Assembly (NCBI RefSeq): GCF_019343195.1
Contig: NZ_RPHB01000008.1
Coordinates: forward strand, 62,001 to 126,000
DNA: 64,000 bases
DNA from: Arthrospiribacter ruber
GTDB lineage: Bacteria > Bacteroidota > Bacteroidia > Cytophagales > Cyclobacteriaceae
Direction: 5' to 3'
The position numbers and the translations under genes were made by a program. This document shows, one piece after another, positions 26,526 to 35,544 of this stretch. How positions within the stretch are numbered: position 1 is the stretch's first letter; each line of letters opens with the position of its first letter. The notes under the pieces were generated by a model, which was given only the letters and a program-made list of their open reading frames with translations, had not been told where the DNA came from and searched no databases.

Positions 26526-27737
26526 ATGAAAGTCACATTTAGCACTTTGACCCTTCAAGAGGAAGCGGTCAAAACCCAGAGCAACAGCGCCACTTCAATC
26601 AGACAGATTCCTACCTATGTGTATGCTTCTGTCTTTTCCTCCCTTTGTATCGTTATTGGATTGATCTGGGACATTTCCTGGCACATGAGTGTGGGGCGTG
26701 ACACCTTGTTTTCTCCACCGCATATTGCGATTTATGTGGGAGCAGTAATTGCCGGTGTCTTCTCAGGAATCAAAGTCCTCAAAACGAGTTTTTGGGGAAC
26801 AGCTGCTGAAAAATCAAAAGCAATCAAGTTTTGGGGGATATTTCATGGTTCTTTAGGTGCTATGTTTTGTATCTGGGGAGCCTTTGCCATGCTGACCTCA
26901 GCACCTTTTGATGATTGGTGGCACAATACTTATGGACTCGATGTACAGATCCTCTCTCCTCCCCATGTACTTTTGGGATTGGGAATGATCATGATCCAAT
27001 TTGGTGCGATGATATCCGTCACGGCGCTTCAAAACAGACTGCAAAACAATATCACAGAAAATACCCATGCCCAATTGCAGTGGATGTATGCCCTGACTGC
27101 GGGGATTCTTCTGGCCATGGTGTATGTGTTGGTTTCCCAGTATTTCTGGCCGTTTTTGATGCATGGAGCATTGATGTACCAGATTGCGGCCTTGACTTTT
27201 CCTATGTTTATGATTTCAGTGACATTTGCAGCACCATACAAATGGGCATGTACAAAAATGGCATTGGCTTACACCTTGATTATGGCTGCAATGGTTTGGA
27301 TTCTGCCCCTTTTTCCTGCAGAACCAAGGTTAAGCCCTGTTTACAACCACATAACCACCTTACAGGCTTATCATTTCCCGATTCTTTTGATTGTGCCTGC
27401 CGTAGCAATTGACCTTATTATGGCCAGATTCAAGAACATAAATAAATGGTTTCTTTCAGGAATATTGGCTGTGGCGTTTTTGGCAACTTTTGTTCCGGCC
27501 CAATGGTACTTTGCTGAGTTCTTACATACAGAAGCAGCCCGCGGTTGGTTTTTTGGCAGGTCCTCATGGTCTTATATGAGTTCTCCTGATTATGCCTACA
27601 GGTATGCTTTTGTTCCCAGCAGTGTAGATACTGGATGGGCATTGGTCAAGGGCTTATTGATAGCCTTACCCATAGCTTGGATTACATCAAGGATCGGGCT
27701 TTCATGGGGGAATTGGATGAAACAGGTGAAAAGATGA
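26526..27737 (+). CDS. Polytopic membrane protein with duplicated WH...SPPH motif, unknown function
   Basis: A 403-residue integral membrane protein with about ten hydrophobic segments. I chose the ATG at 26526 over the upstream in-frame ATG at 26412, because the extra 38 residues look like translated leader. A striking internal repeat is visible. Residues 49-66 read D-x-x-W-H-x3-G-x-D, then SPPH at 63-66. Residues 129-147 read D-x-x-W-H-x3-G-x-D, then SPPH at 144-147. The four His (53, 66, 133, 147) lie at membrane borders and could bind a metal or cofactor. I do not recognise the family. The stop overlaps the start of the next gene by 4 bases, so the pair probably forms one complex. Confidence 0.8.
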   Translation: MKVTFSTLTLQEEAVKTQSNSATSIRQIPTYVYASVFSSLCIVIGLIWDISWHMSVGRDTLFSPPHIAIYVGAVIAGVFSGIKVLKTSFWGTAAEKSKAIKFWGIFHGSLGAMFCIWGAFAMLTSAPFDDWWHNTYGLDVQILSPPHVLLGLGMIMIQFGAMISVTALQNRLQNNITENTHAQLQWMYALTAGILLAMVYVLVSQYFWPFLMHGALMYQIAALTFPMFMISVTFAAPYKWACTKMALAYTLIMAAMVWILPLFPAEPRLSPVYNHITTLQAYHFPILLIVPAVAIDLIMARFKNINKWFLSGILAVAFLATFVPAQWYFAEFLHTEAARGWFFGRSSWSYMSSPDYAYRYAFVPSSVDTGWALVKGLLIALPIAWITSRIGLSWGNWMKQVKR

Positions 27738-29383
27738 TAAAGCATAAAAATTTGGTTTTCCTCGCGTTGCTGGGAATTTGGTACCTGAGCATGGGGCATG
27801 TGGGTAGTCCCGGGGTGATTTTTGAAGGTATGATGGGTGATTACAGGGTCTTGGCCAATGTAGACCCACCTGATGTAATTCCGGGAACTGCCATGGTATC
27901 GGTCATACTTCCTGAAAATCCGGATGGAGTAATTTTAGAAGCAAGGCCAGTGTATTGGTCCGCCGGATTGATGGGAACGCCCACAGCAGATGCTTTGATA
28001 TCGGTGCCCGGTGAACCGGGGAAATTCGAAGGAGAGATGTGGTTTATGCAAAGTGGTACTTCTAGCGTGCAGATTTTGCTTACCAAAGATGGGGAGACTT
28101 ACGAAGCTGTGGTGCCCATCATGGCCATGCCAACAGCCCAAAATGAAATGCCCAAGGAACTCGGTATTGCCTTATCTGTTTTGGGGGTTTTCCTTGTTAT
28201 CCTTTTGGTGACCATTTTTTCTTCAGCTATGGGTGACAGCATCCGCAATCCCGGTGAAGAAAGAAGCCCCAAAGGTCAAAGGAAAAGAATCATCGGTACA
28301 GCAATTGGGGCTGTTGTAGTTGGTTTAGTTCTTTGGGGTGGTAAATCCTGGTGGGACGCAGAGGCAAGGCAATACAATGAAACATTGTACCAGCCTTTTT
28401 CTGCTGAAAGCCAATTTATTGAAAGGGATGGGGGTAATTACCTGCGCTTAAAAGTGGACTCCACGGAACTGAAGTATGGTCAAATTACCCGCAAACTGAG
28501 CTATATGGTCCCAGATCACGGCAAACTCATGCATTTATTTTTGATCAAAAAAAATGAGCTTGATGTATTTGCCCATTTGCATCCTAAGAGATTGGATACT
28601 TTGAATTATGAAGTTCAACTTCCACCTTTGCCTGCTGGTGATTATCACGTTTTCGCAGATATAACAAGATATACCGGATTCTCTGAAACCATAGTTTCCG
28701 AACTTTCAGTACCGGAATCGGCTAATTTTCAACTGGCTTCTAATAGGGAATTCAGATTGGGAAGAGATGATACTTTTACATTTTCCAATCCCATAGGAAA
28801 TAAACCACTGGTTTTGGATGGTGACATCATGGTATGTGGTAAGCCAGGCCTGATGACTGATCTTCCTGGAGGATATTCTGCCATGTGGGAGACAGAGACA
28901 GGTAAGTTTGAAGCAGGAAGGCTATACAGTCTGGATTTTGCTTTGTTCGATGCTGAGGGAGAACCTGCCCAGCTGGAATCCTATCTGGGCATGATGGGAC
29001 ATGCAGTTGTGTTGAAGCATGATGGATCGGTTTACATCCACTTGCATCCCACCGGTACGTATTCCATGGGTTCTCAGCAAATGCTTCTGGAAAGGTTTGA
29101 ATCAGGATATGTGGGATTTAATAACCTTCCCAAAAATTTGAGTTTTATGGACAGTGTAGATCAGGTGCTCTCATTTTTGGATGAATTGCCGGATAAGGAA
29201 AGAGACAGCCTGCTCATGGGAGATATGGTACACCTGCCCTATCTTGAGGATCCCGAACACGAGGACCATAGTATGGTTAGATTCCCATATGCATTTCCAC
29301 AACCAGGTGATTACAGGGTGTGGATTCAGGTGAAAATTGATGGAGAAATCGTCAATGGAGCTTTTGATGTAGAAGTAATCTGA
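27734..29383 (+). CDS. Membrane-anchored protein with duplicated HLHP domains, unknown function
   Basis: A 549-residue protein coupled to the preceding membrane gene by an ATGA overlap; an in-frame start at 27635 inside that gene is rejected. Hydrophobic segments lie at about 5-20 (signal-like), 143-167 and 187-203. The C-terminal exported part carries two related units. The first has His267 in LMHLFLI, then AHLHP (His281, His283) and a [14 protein letters not shown] strand. The second has His423 in MGHAVVL, then IHLHP (His436, His438) and [12 protein letters not shown] near the end. The spacing is nearly the same. The pattern recalls YtkA/FixH-like periplasmic domains and suggests metal binding, but no function can be assigned. 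Confidence 0.8.
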   Translation: MIKHKNLVFLALLGIWYLSMGHVGSPGVIFEGMMGDYRVLANVDPPDVIPGTAMVSVILPENPDGVILEARPVYWSAGLMGTPTADALISVPGEPGKFEGEMWFMQSGTSSVQILLTKDGETYEAVVPIMAMPTAQNEMPKELGIALSVLGVFLVILLVTIFSSAMGDSIRNPGEERSPKGQRKRIIGTAIGAVVVGLVLWGGKSWWDAEARQYNETLYQPFSAESQFIERDGGNYLRLKVDSTELKYGQITRKLSYMVPDHGKLMHLFLIKKNELDVFAHLHPKRLDTLNYEVQLPPLPAGDYHVFADITRYTGFSETIVSELSVPESANFQLASNREFRLGRDDTFTFSNPIGNKPLVLDGDIMVCGKPGLMTDLPGGYSAMWETETGKFEAGRLYSLDFALFDAEGEPAQLESYLGMMGHAVVLKHDGSVYIHLHPTGTYSMGSQQMLLERFESGYVGFNNLPKNLSFMDSVDQVLSFLDELPDKERDSLLMGDMVHLPYLEDPEHEDHSMVRFPYAFPQPGDYRVWIQVKIDGEIVNGAFDVEVI

Positions 29384-29691
29384 AGCTGTGGAAAGTGAAT
29401 TCCCGGCTCAAAATCCAAAAATTGCCTGGCTAAGTGAGCTGAGCCTACCTTCCACTCCTGGAATAGGTGATGGGTAAGAAAGGAAACCAACATGGCACGC
29501 ATCCTAAAATTCAAATATCCCGTCTCTACCAAGCAACGCATACAGGCATCTATTAATGGAATGCCGGTTTTTCCTTTCTTCCAAGCTTCTAATTTGGCCT
29601 CATCCAGTGGCTTTTCTATAGTTTCGAACCCCTTGTTGAGGTGCCGAAATTCCATTTCAGGTTCCATTTCAAATTTTTGTTTAAAATGACA
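29384..29691 (-). pseudogene. Remnant of a cryptochrome/DNA photolyase gene
   Basis: Minus-strand translation gives a block clearly from the FAD-binding domain of the photolyase/cryptochrome family: [19 protein letters not shown], then [36 protein letters not shown] and [16 protein letters not shown]. The whole N-terminal photolyase domain and the C-terminal end of the FAD domain are missing. The similarity ends at the stop codon of the convergent gene at 29383, which marks a deletion junction. A start at 29733 could still give a 135-residue product, but its ends do not resemble the family, so I call it a decayed gene. Confidence 0.82.
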
Positions 29692-29745
29692 TTGATTTTT
29701 TCCATCCACTTGTAAACAATGCCATTTCCTCAAAGTTTTTACACC

Positions 29746-30033
29746 ATGGACAAATCAAAAAATCTTTCAGCAGAAGAAGTTGACAGGATAATCGAAATGG
29801 CATGGGAAGACCGTACAACTTTCGATGTTATAGAGCAGCAATTTGGACTAAGTGAAAAAGAAGTCATTCAATTGATGCGAAGGGAGATGAAGGAAAGCTC
29901 CTTTAGAATGTGGAGGAAAAGGGTTCAGGGCAGAAGCACCAAACACGCCGCTAAGTCACCTGATGATATGCTCATCTTCAAATCACGCATGCAAAAAGGA
30001 ATAGCTCTGAATAAAATCAGTAAGAGGAAGTGA
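29746..30033 (+). CDS. DUF2805 (TIGR03643) family small protein
   Basis: A 95-residue protein from the ATG at 29746; an in-frame ATG at 29719 would add nine residues. The sequence [19 protein letters not shown], then [18 protein letters not shown] and the basic [17 protein letters not shown] fits the DUF2805/TIGR03643 family. Its helix-turn-helix-like centre suggests nucleic-acid binding, but the role is unknown. From memory, members often sit beside photolyase/cryptochrome genes, and here a photolyase remnant lies directly upstream. Confidence 0.85.
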   Translation: MDKSKNLSAEEVDRIIEMAWEDRTTFDVIEQQFGLSEKEVIQLMRREMKESSFRMWRKRVQGRSTKHAAKSPDDMLIFKSRMQKGIALNKISKRK

Positions 30034-30040
30034 TCAGAAG

Positions 30041-30478
30041 CTACTTGGCTTTTGTCCATTCAACTGTGCGCCCAATGAGAGATACCCCTACGTAGCCTCT
30101 AACTTCCAAAGTTTGGTCGTTTTTCTTCCTCAAGGTACAGGAGTAGTTTTTTCCGTTTCTAGGGTCATAGATGGTGCCATCCTCCCATTTACCATCATTG
30201 AATTTGAAGTCTTCCAGCAGTTTCATTCCCAAAATCGGCCTATTTCTTTTACTTTTATCCGAATTGTTTTCATCAAGTACTGGCTTCCCGTCAATCTCCG
30301 GTTCATCCATCCATATGATTCTACCATGGTACTTATTCTGATCTTTGAAAATCTCAATTTTGGCGTCCTTTTCTGTAGTGTACCACTCTCCCAAAATATC
30401 ATCGGGATTTTGCCCGTAAGCGAATGAACTGAAGGTCATTAAAAGCAGCACGACCAATAATTTTGGATAATTTTTCAT
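30041..30478 (-). CDS. Secreted DUF2147 protein
   Basis: A 145-residue protein from the ATG at 30478, which opens a clean signal peptide (KLLVVLLLMTFSSFAYG then Q); the longer frame to 30625 only adds unrelated residues. The mature part, ILGEWYTTEKDAKIEIFK, GRIIWMDEP, DGTIYDPRNGKNYSCTL and the final EVRGYVGVSLIGRTVEWTK, matches the DUF2147 family, a lipocalin-like beta-barrel fold of unknown function. It is convergent with the DUF2805 gene and divergent from pdeM. Confidence 0.85.
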   Translation of the reverse strand: MKNYPKLLVVLLLMTFSSFAYGQNPDDILGEWYTTEKDAKIEIFKDQNKYHGRIIWMDEPEIDGKPVLDENNSDKSKRNRPILGMKLLEDFKFNDGKWEDGTIYDPRNGKNYSCTLRKKNDQTLEVRGYVGVSLIGRTVEWTKAK

Positions 30479-30591
30479 GATAAAATTCACTTTTGGATTA
30501 TTTGAAAACTTATAAGTAATACTTTTACAAGCCAAACTGACTAAAAATTGTTTCATTTTGTGAATACTGTTAAGATAAATTAACAATAGGA

Positions 30592-31269
30592 ATGAGTACC
30601 GTAGAATCAAAGGGTGAAATGTCAATCAAATGGAAGGAAGAGGAGTTATTGTTGTTGCCGGAAAAATGCATCTTCTCCAAAACCACTGAATCCCTTTTGA
30701 TCGCTGATCCGCATTTTGGGAAAGCTGCCCATTTCAGGAAGTCCGGGGTACCCATCCCTGAAAATGTACACGTACATGACTTCCTTAAATTACAGCAGCT
30801 TATCAACCAATACAATCCAAAGCATGTGTATTTTCTTGGGGATTTGTTTCACAGTGATTTCAACTCATCTTGGGATGACCTGGAGACTTTCTTGGATTAC
30901 TTTCAGGATATCACTTTTCACTTGATCAAAGGAAACCATGACATACTACCGGATGTGATTTACCGTTCGGGTAAATGGCAGGTTTATGATTCTTCCCTAA
31001 AGGTTGGTGGCTTACTGCTGAGTCATGAGCCCTTATCAAGTGTTCCCGAAGGTGTATTGAACCTTTGCGGGCACATCCACCCTGGAATACGGCTAAAGGG
31101 AATGGGAAGACAAAGCCTGACATTGGCATGTTTTTTTCTCAGCAAGAATCAAATGATCCTGCCTGCATTCGGAAGGTTTACAGGCTTGGCTACCATGAAG
31201 GCCAAATCAGGTGACCTTGCCTATGTAGTAACAGGCAAAAAAGTAATTGCTGTGGATTTCATGGAATAA
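30592..31269 (+). CDS. pdeM: Ligase-associated DNA damage response endonuclease PdeM
   Basis: A 225-residue calcineurin-like metallophosphoesterase. The metal-binding motifs are all seen in order: IADPHFGKAAHFRKSGVP, YFLGDLFHSD, IKGNHD, SHEP and CGHIHPG. The FRKSGVPIP phrase is typical of PdeM, a protein usually encoded with a bacterial Lhr-like helicase, an ATP-dependent DNA ligase and an exonuclease in a DNA repair cluster. None of those partners is next to it here; the following gene is ftsX about 50 bases on. The name follows family resemblance and has not been tested for this protein. Confidence 0.88.
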   Translation: MSTVESKGEMSIKWKEEELLLLPEKCIFSKTTESLLIADPHFGKAAHFRKSGVPIPENVHVHDFLKLQQLINQYNPKHVYFLGDLFHSDFNSSWDDLETFLDYFQDITFHLIKGNHDILPDVIYRSGKWQVYDSSLKVGGLLLSHEPLSSVPEGVLNLCGHIHPGIRLKGMGRQSLTLACFFLSKNQMILPAFGRFTGLATMKAKSGDLAYVVTGKKVIAVDFME

Positions 31270-31320
31270 GATTGGTTTACTAAACCAAGCTGTTTAATTT
31301 TGGCACAATTCATCAGGAAT

Positions 31321-32211
31321 ATGAGGGTAAATCCAAGAAAGAAAACCAGATTAGGAAGGTTTAAATTTGTCTCCGTACTTTTCAGCACCACGCTTTCACT
31401 CTTTATAGTAGGGCTTTTTGGGGTAATTGTCATTCAGGCAAAGACCTTGACCACCATAATCCGTGAAAATATAGAAGTGCAGGTTTTTCTCAATAAGGGT
31501 TTGAGCGAACAGGATATCAACAGAATTGGGACTTCTCTAAAGAACAAACCTTACGTATTGCAAAAGGACGAAGAACCCTCCATCACATTTATCTCCCAAG
31601 ATGAAGCAGCAGCCTCTTTTTTGGAAGATACAGGAGAAGATTTTACAAAATTCCTAGATGACAACCCATTGAGAGACAGCTACACCATTGCCATAGCAGA
31701 GGAATATCAAACTGCCGAACAGATTGAAGAGCTGGTGGAGGAAATCCAGCTGATAGATGGAGTGTTTGAAGTTACTTACATGGCCGATCTGGTAGAATCC
31801 ATCAACCAAAACCTAACGAAGGTAGCATTGGTGATGGGAGGATTCATACTCATCCTGATCTTTACCGTAGTGATGCTGATCAACAATACGATCAAACTGG
31901 CTTTATTTTCACAAAGGTTTCTGATCAGAAGTATGCAGCTGGTAGGGGCTACACGAGGATTCATCCGAAAACCTTTTCTGGGCAGGGCATTGGCATTTGG
32001 GATACTTGCAGGTATCATCGCCTCCGGATTGTTGATGGGAATAATTGAATACACCAAGGCCAACATAGATGGCTTTGCCATGCTTCAGGATTATACTTTA
32101 CTATATTATCTCTTTGGAGCATTGGTAATCATTGGAGCCCTATTGTCTGTATTGAGTACCCTACAGGCCGTTAATAAATATTTAAACATGTCTTTGGACG
32201 AATTATACTAA
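31321..32211 (+). CDS. ftsX: Cell division protein FtsX
   Basis: Membrane part of the FtsE-FtsX complex, which links the divisome to cell-wall hydrolases. It has one N-terminal membrane segment (STTLSLFIVGLFGVIVI), an extracytoplasmic domain with the ENIEVQVFLNKGLSEQDI and FISQDEAAASF phrases, then three C-terminal segments and the LVGATRGFIRKPFLGRAL motif. I use the ATG at 31321; a TTG at 31300 would add seven residues and cannot be excluded. No ftsE is next to it, which is usual in this phylum. It heads a tight run of genes with DUF3098 and uppP. Confidence 0.93.
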   Translation: MRVNPRKKTRLGRFKFVSVLFSTTLSLFIVGLFGVIVIQAKTLTTIIRENIEVQVFLNKGLSEQDINRIGTSLKNKPYVLQKDEEPSITFISQDEAAASFLEDTGEDFTKFLDDNPLRDSYTIAIAEEYQTAEQIEELVEEIQLIDGVFEVTYMADLVESINQNLTKVALVMGGFILILIFTVVMLINNTIKLALFSQRFLIRSMQLVGATRGFIRKPFLGRALAFGILAGIIASGLLMGIIEYTKANIDGFAMLQDYTLLYYLFGALVIIGALLSVLSTLQAVNKYLNMSLDELY

Positions 32212-32214
32212 ACC

Positions 32215-32424
32215 ATGACAAATCCACATTTTGCATTTACCAAAAAGAACTACATACTGATGCTCATAGGTTTGGGTATCATAATCCTCGGCTTTACCAT
32301 CATAGGTCTTGACAAAGAGCCTCATGGATTTGGGTTCTTAGGCACTGTTTTGGGGCCGATTATCACATTGGCCGGATTCATTTTTCAGTTTTATGCCATT
32401 TTCCACAAGTCAGAAAAAAAATAA
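32215..32424 (+). CDS. DUF3098 small membrane protein
   Basis: A 69-residue protein with two membrane segments (YILMLIGLGIIILGFTIIGL and GTVLGPIITLAGFIFQFYAIF). The N-terminal FAFTKKNYILMLIG and the short DKEPHGFGFLG linker fit DUF3098. It is commonly found right after ftsX in Bacteroidota, as here with 3 bases between them, so a role near the divisome is possible but unproven. Confidence 0.9.
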   Translation: MTNPHFAFTKKNYILMLIGLGIIILGFTIIGLDKEPHGFGFLGTVLGPIITLAGFIFQFYAIFHKSEKK

Positions 32425-32430
32425 CAATTC

Positions 32431-33225
32431 ATGGAAATAATTGATGCGATCATCCTTGGCATTATCCAAGGTTTGACCGAATTTTTGCCTGTGTCATCAA
32501 GTGGACACCTAGAGCTTGCTTCTGCATTATTGGGTGACGAAAAAATCCCGGAAGAGAGTATGATGTTTACTGTGGTGCTGCATTTTGCTACGGCATTGGC
32601 TACTTTGCTGGTTTTCAGAAAAGACATTGCAGAGCTGATCGAAGGGATTCTTAAATTCAAGTGGAATGAAGAGACCCAATTTGCTGCGAAAATCGTCCTT
32701 TCGATGATTCCAGCTGTCATAGTAGGTTTGTTTTTCGAAGAACAATTGGAGCAGTTTTTTGGAGGCCAAGTGGTATTTGTAGGATTTATGCTCTTGGTAA
32801 CGGCACTTTTGCTTTTTCTTGCGGACAAAGCCAAAAACACAGAAAAGCCTGTCAGCTTTCCTAATGCCGTTTTGGTAGGTTTGGCCCAGGCAGTAGCGAT
32901 GCTACCCGGAATATCCCGGTCTGGAGCTACCATTTCTGCCTCTGTGCTTTTGGGTATAGACAAGACAAAGGCTGCGAGATTTTCATTCTTGATGGTAGTC
33001 CCTTTGATTTTTGGTAAAATTGCGAAAGACATACTTGATGGCGCCTTGACGTACAGCAGTGAAAGTTTTGGCTACTTGACTTTCGGCTTTTTGGCAGCAT
33101 TTGTATCAGGGTATTTTGCCTGTACGTGGATGATTGCTTTGGTAAGGAGAAGCAAGCTTACCTACTTTGCCATATATTGCAGCATAGTGGGCTTGATTGC
33201 CATTTTCGCTGGATTATATTTGTAG
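32431..33225 (+). CDS. uppP: Undecaprenyl-diphosphatase
   Basis: Recycles the lipid carrier for cell-wall synthesis by removing a phosphate from undecaprenyl diphosphate. It is 264 residues with about eight membrane segments. The two family signatures are clear: GLTEFLPVSSSGHLEL near the N-terminus and LPGISRSGATIS near residue 158. It is of the BacA type, which can also give bacitracin resistance when abundant. It starts 6 bases after DUF3098 and is followed 1 base after its stop by truB. Confidence 0.96.
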   Translation: MEIIDAIILGIIQGLTEFLPVSSSGHLELASALLGDEKIPEESMMFTVVLHFATALATLLVFRKDIAELIEGILKFKWNEETQFAAKIVLSMIPAVIVGLFFEEQLEQFFGGQVVFVGFMLLVTALLLFLADKAKNTEKPVSFPNAVLVGLAQAVAMLPGISRSGATISASVLLGIDKTKAARFSFLMVVPLIFGKIAKDILDGALTYSSESFGYLTFGFLAAFVSGYFACTWMIALVRRSKLTYFAIYCSIVGLIAIFAGLYL

Positions 33226-33226
33226 T

Positions 33227-33910
33227 ATGCAGGAAGAACCCTACGGAGAAGTTTTTTTGATCAATAAGCCCTTGGAATGGACTTCTTTTGATGTAGTCAA
33301 AAAGGTGAGAAATGTCTTGAAAATCAAAAAGGTCGGACATGCAGGCACGCTGGACCCATTGGCTACAGGACTATTAATTGTATGCGCAGGCAAAAAAACC
33401 AAATCCATAGAGACCTTTATGGGTCAGGAAAAGGAGTATACAGGAACTTTTGAGCTTGGGAAAACCACCGAAAGTTTTGATCTGGAAAAGCCTGTAGAAG
33501 AAATAGCAGATCCTTCTCACTTGAGTTTGGATCAAGTGAAGGCTGCCGTCGCACAGCTTACCGGTGATATTTTACAAATACCGCCCATGCACTCGGCTAT
33601 AAAAGTGGATGGAAAGCGGGTCTATGAGTCTGCCAGAAAAGGTAAGGAAGTTAAAATGGAACCTAGACCAGTCACTGTTTCCGTTTTTGAAGTCACTAAA
33701 TTTGAAAACCCTACAGTACATTTTAGAATTGTATGTTCTAAGGGTACCTATATCAGGAGTTTGGCTAGAGATCTCGGTGAAATATTGCAAGTAGGTGCAT
33801 ACATGTCTTCCTTATGCAGGACAAGAATCGGCTCCTATGCCCTTGACCAAGCTGAAGACTTAGGCCAATTAATAGAAAAAATCAAAGCAAGAAAGGATGA
33901 AAATATATGA
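33227..33910 (+). CDS. truB: tRNA pseudouridine(55) synthase
   Basis: Makes pseudouridine 55 in the T-loop of tRNAs. It is 227 residues from the ATG at 33227, directly after the uppP stop; an upstream in-frame ATG at 33197 lies inside uppP. The catalytic Asp is in GHAGTLDPLATGLLIVC. The motif INKPLEWTSFDVVKK at the N-terminus and CSKGTYIRSLARDLG further on are typical. It overlaps ribF by 14 bases, so the two are coupled, as in many bacteria. Confidence 0.96.
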   Translation: MQEEPYGEVFLINKPLEWTSFDVVKKVRNVLKIKKVGHAGTLDPLATGLLIVCAGKKTKSIETFMGQEKEYTGTFELGKTTESFDLEKPVEEIADPSHLSLDQVKAAVAQLTGDILQIPPMHSAIKVDGKRVYESARKGKEVKMEPRPVTVSVFEVTKFENPTVHFRIVCSKGTYIRSLARDLGEILQVGAYMSSLCRTRIGSYALDQAEDLGQLIEKIKARKDENI

Positions 33911-34829
33911 AGGTGTAGACCATTTTGAAAAAGTATCCAACGCGGTGGTGACAAGCGGAACTTTTGACGGTGTACATCTTGGTCATCAAAAGATCCTACA
34001 AAGACTTTCAAACATTGCGAAGGAAATCGGAGGAGAGACCGTTTTGATTACTTTTTGGCCACATCCCAGAATGGTCCTTTACCCCAATGAGCACAAGCTC
34101 AAATTACTCTCTACCTTTGAAGAAAAATCCAGGTTGCTAAAGAATTTTGGAATAGATCATTTATTGACCATTCCCTTTACGAAAGAATTTTCGAACCTCA
34201 GTTCAGGTGAATTCATCCAAAAAATCATCATTGATACCATTCAAACCCGTAAATTGGTCATAGGATATGATCATAGGTTTGGTAAAAACAGAGAAGGCAG
34301 CTTTGCGTATCTCAAAGAAAACAAACACAAGTTTAATTTTGACTTGGAGGAGATTTCCAGAGAAGATGTTGATGATGTAGGGGTTTCTAGTACCAAAATC
34401 CGAAAGGCCCTGGAAGAGGGGAATGTACAGATCGCAAATGAATACCTGGGCAGGGATTATGAAATCAACGGAATTATTATCAAAGGCCAGCAACTTGGCA
34501 GGTCCATAGGTTTCCCTACAGCCAACATTCATGTACCCCATGACTATAAACTAATACCTTGTAACGGAGCATATGCCGTCACGGTGTATGTAGAGGGCAG
34601 CAGGTATAATGGTATGCTGAACATTGGAATGCGGCCTACCGTGAATGGAGAAAGCCAAACCATTGAAGTGAATTTGTTTGACTTTGACGGAGATCTATAT
34701 GATAAGAGAGTCTGTGTACATTTCAAATCCTACCTCCGACCTGAAAAAAAATTCGCTGGATTGGAGGCCTTAAAATACCAACTGGCAAAAGACAAAGAAG
34801 ATGCACAGCGCATCTTAACCCAAAAATAA
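33897..34829 (+). CDS. ribF: Bifunctional riboflavin kinase / FAD synthetase
   Basis: Converts riboflavin to FMN and then to FAD. It is 310 residues. The N-terminal adenylyltransferase half has TSGTFDGVHLGHQKIL and GYDHRFGKNREG, followed by VSSTKIRKALEEG. The C-terminal kinase half has GRSIGFPTANI and NIGMRPTVNG. No FMN riboswitch is visible; the start lies within truB. The next gene, scoA, begins 16 bases after the stop, so the transcript may continue. Confidence 0.96.
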   Translation: MKIYEGVDHFEKVSNAVVTSGTFDGVHLGHQKILQRLSNIAKEIGGETVLITFWPHPRMVLYPNEHKLKLLSTFEEKSRLLKNFGIDHLLTIPFTKEFSNLSSGEFIQKIIIDTIQTRKLVIGYDHRFGKNREGSFAYLKENKHKFNFDLEEISREDVDDVGVSSTKIRKALEEGNVQIANEYLGRDYEINGIIIKGQQLGRSIGFPTANIHVPHDYKLIPCNGAYAVTVYVEGSRYNGMLNIGMRPTVNGESQTIEVNLFDFDGDLYDKRVCVHFKSYLRPEKKFAGLEALKYQLAKDKEDAQRILTQK

Positions 34830-34845
34830 CTTAAAGCTCAAAAAA

Positions 34846-35544
34846 ATGATCAATAAAACAGTAGCAAATGCCCGAGAAGCAGTACAAGACGTCAGCTCAG
34901 ATATGGTATTGATGTTCGGAGGATTCGGTCTTAGCGGTATTCCGGAAAATTGCATCAAAGCACTTTTAGAGAAAGATCTCAATGGACTGACCTGCATTTC
35001 CAACAATGCCGGTGTGGATGATTTCGGAATTGGACTGATGCTTCAAAAGAAAATGGTCAAGAAAATGATTTCTTCCTATGTGGGAGAAAATGCGGAGTTT
35101 GAAAGACAGTTGCTGAGTGGTGAATTGGAAGTGGAGCTTATTCCACAGGGAACATTAGCCGAAAGAGTCCGGGCAGGAGGCGCAGGAATTCCGGCATTTT
35201 TCACACCAGCAGGTGTAGGCACGGAAGTAGCCGATGGAAAAGAAATCAGGGAATTTGACGGTAAATTGTATTTGCTGGAAAGATGGTTGAAAGCAGACTT
35301 CGCATTTGTGAAAGCCTGGAAAGGAGATACCGCAGGTAATTTGGTTTTCAAAGGAACTGCCCGAAACTTCAACCCTATGATGGCGGCAGCCGGAAAAATC
35401 ACCATCGCTGAGGTAGAAGAATTGGTCCCCGCCGGTGAATTGGACCCCAATTCCATCCACACACCGGGAATATATGTCCAAAGGATTTTTCAGGGCGTAG
35501 ATTATGAGAAAAGGATAGAACAAAGGACGGTTTCTAAGAAATGA
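34846..35544 (+). CDS. scoA: 3-oxoacid CoA-transferase subunit A
   Basis: Alpha chain of succinyl-CoA:3-ketoacid CoA-transferase, which activates acetoacetate with CoA from succinyl-CoA. It is 232 residues. The N-terminal DMVLMFGGFGLSGIPENCIKALLEK and later GGAGIPAFFTPAGVGTEVADGKE match the family. The partner scoB is 315 bases downstream, an unusually wide gap for these two subunits, which are normally adjacent or fused; the gap holds a periodic repeat. Confidence 0.95.
   Translation: MINKTVANAREAVQDVSSDMVLMFGGFGLSGIPENCIKALLEKDLNGLTCISNNAGVDDFGIGLMLQKKMVKKMISSYVGENAEFERQLLSGELEVELIPQGTLAERVRAGGAGIPAFFTPAGVGTEVADGKEIREFDGKLYLLERWLKADFAFVKAWKGDTAGNLVFKGTARNFNPMMAAAGKITIAEVEELVPAGELDPNSIHTPGIYVQRIFQGVDYEKRIEQRTVSKK

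Noticed and set aside
27635-27733. An upstream start for the HLHP protein
   Set aside because: It lies inside the preceding membrane gene; the ATG at 27734 gives the common 4-base overlap and a signal-like N-terminus.
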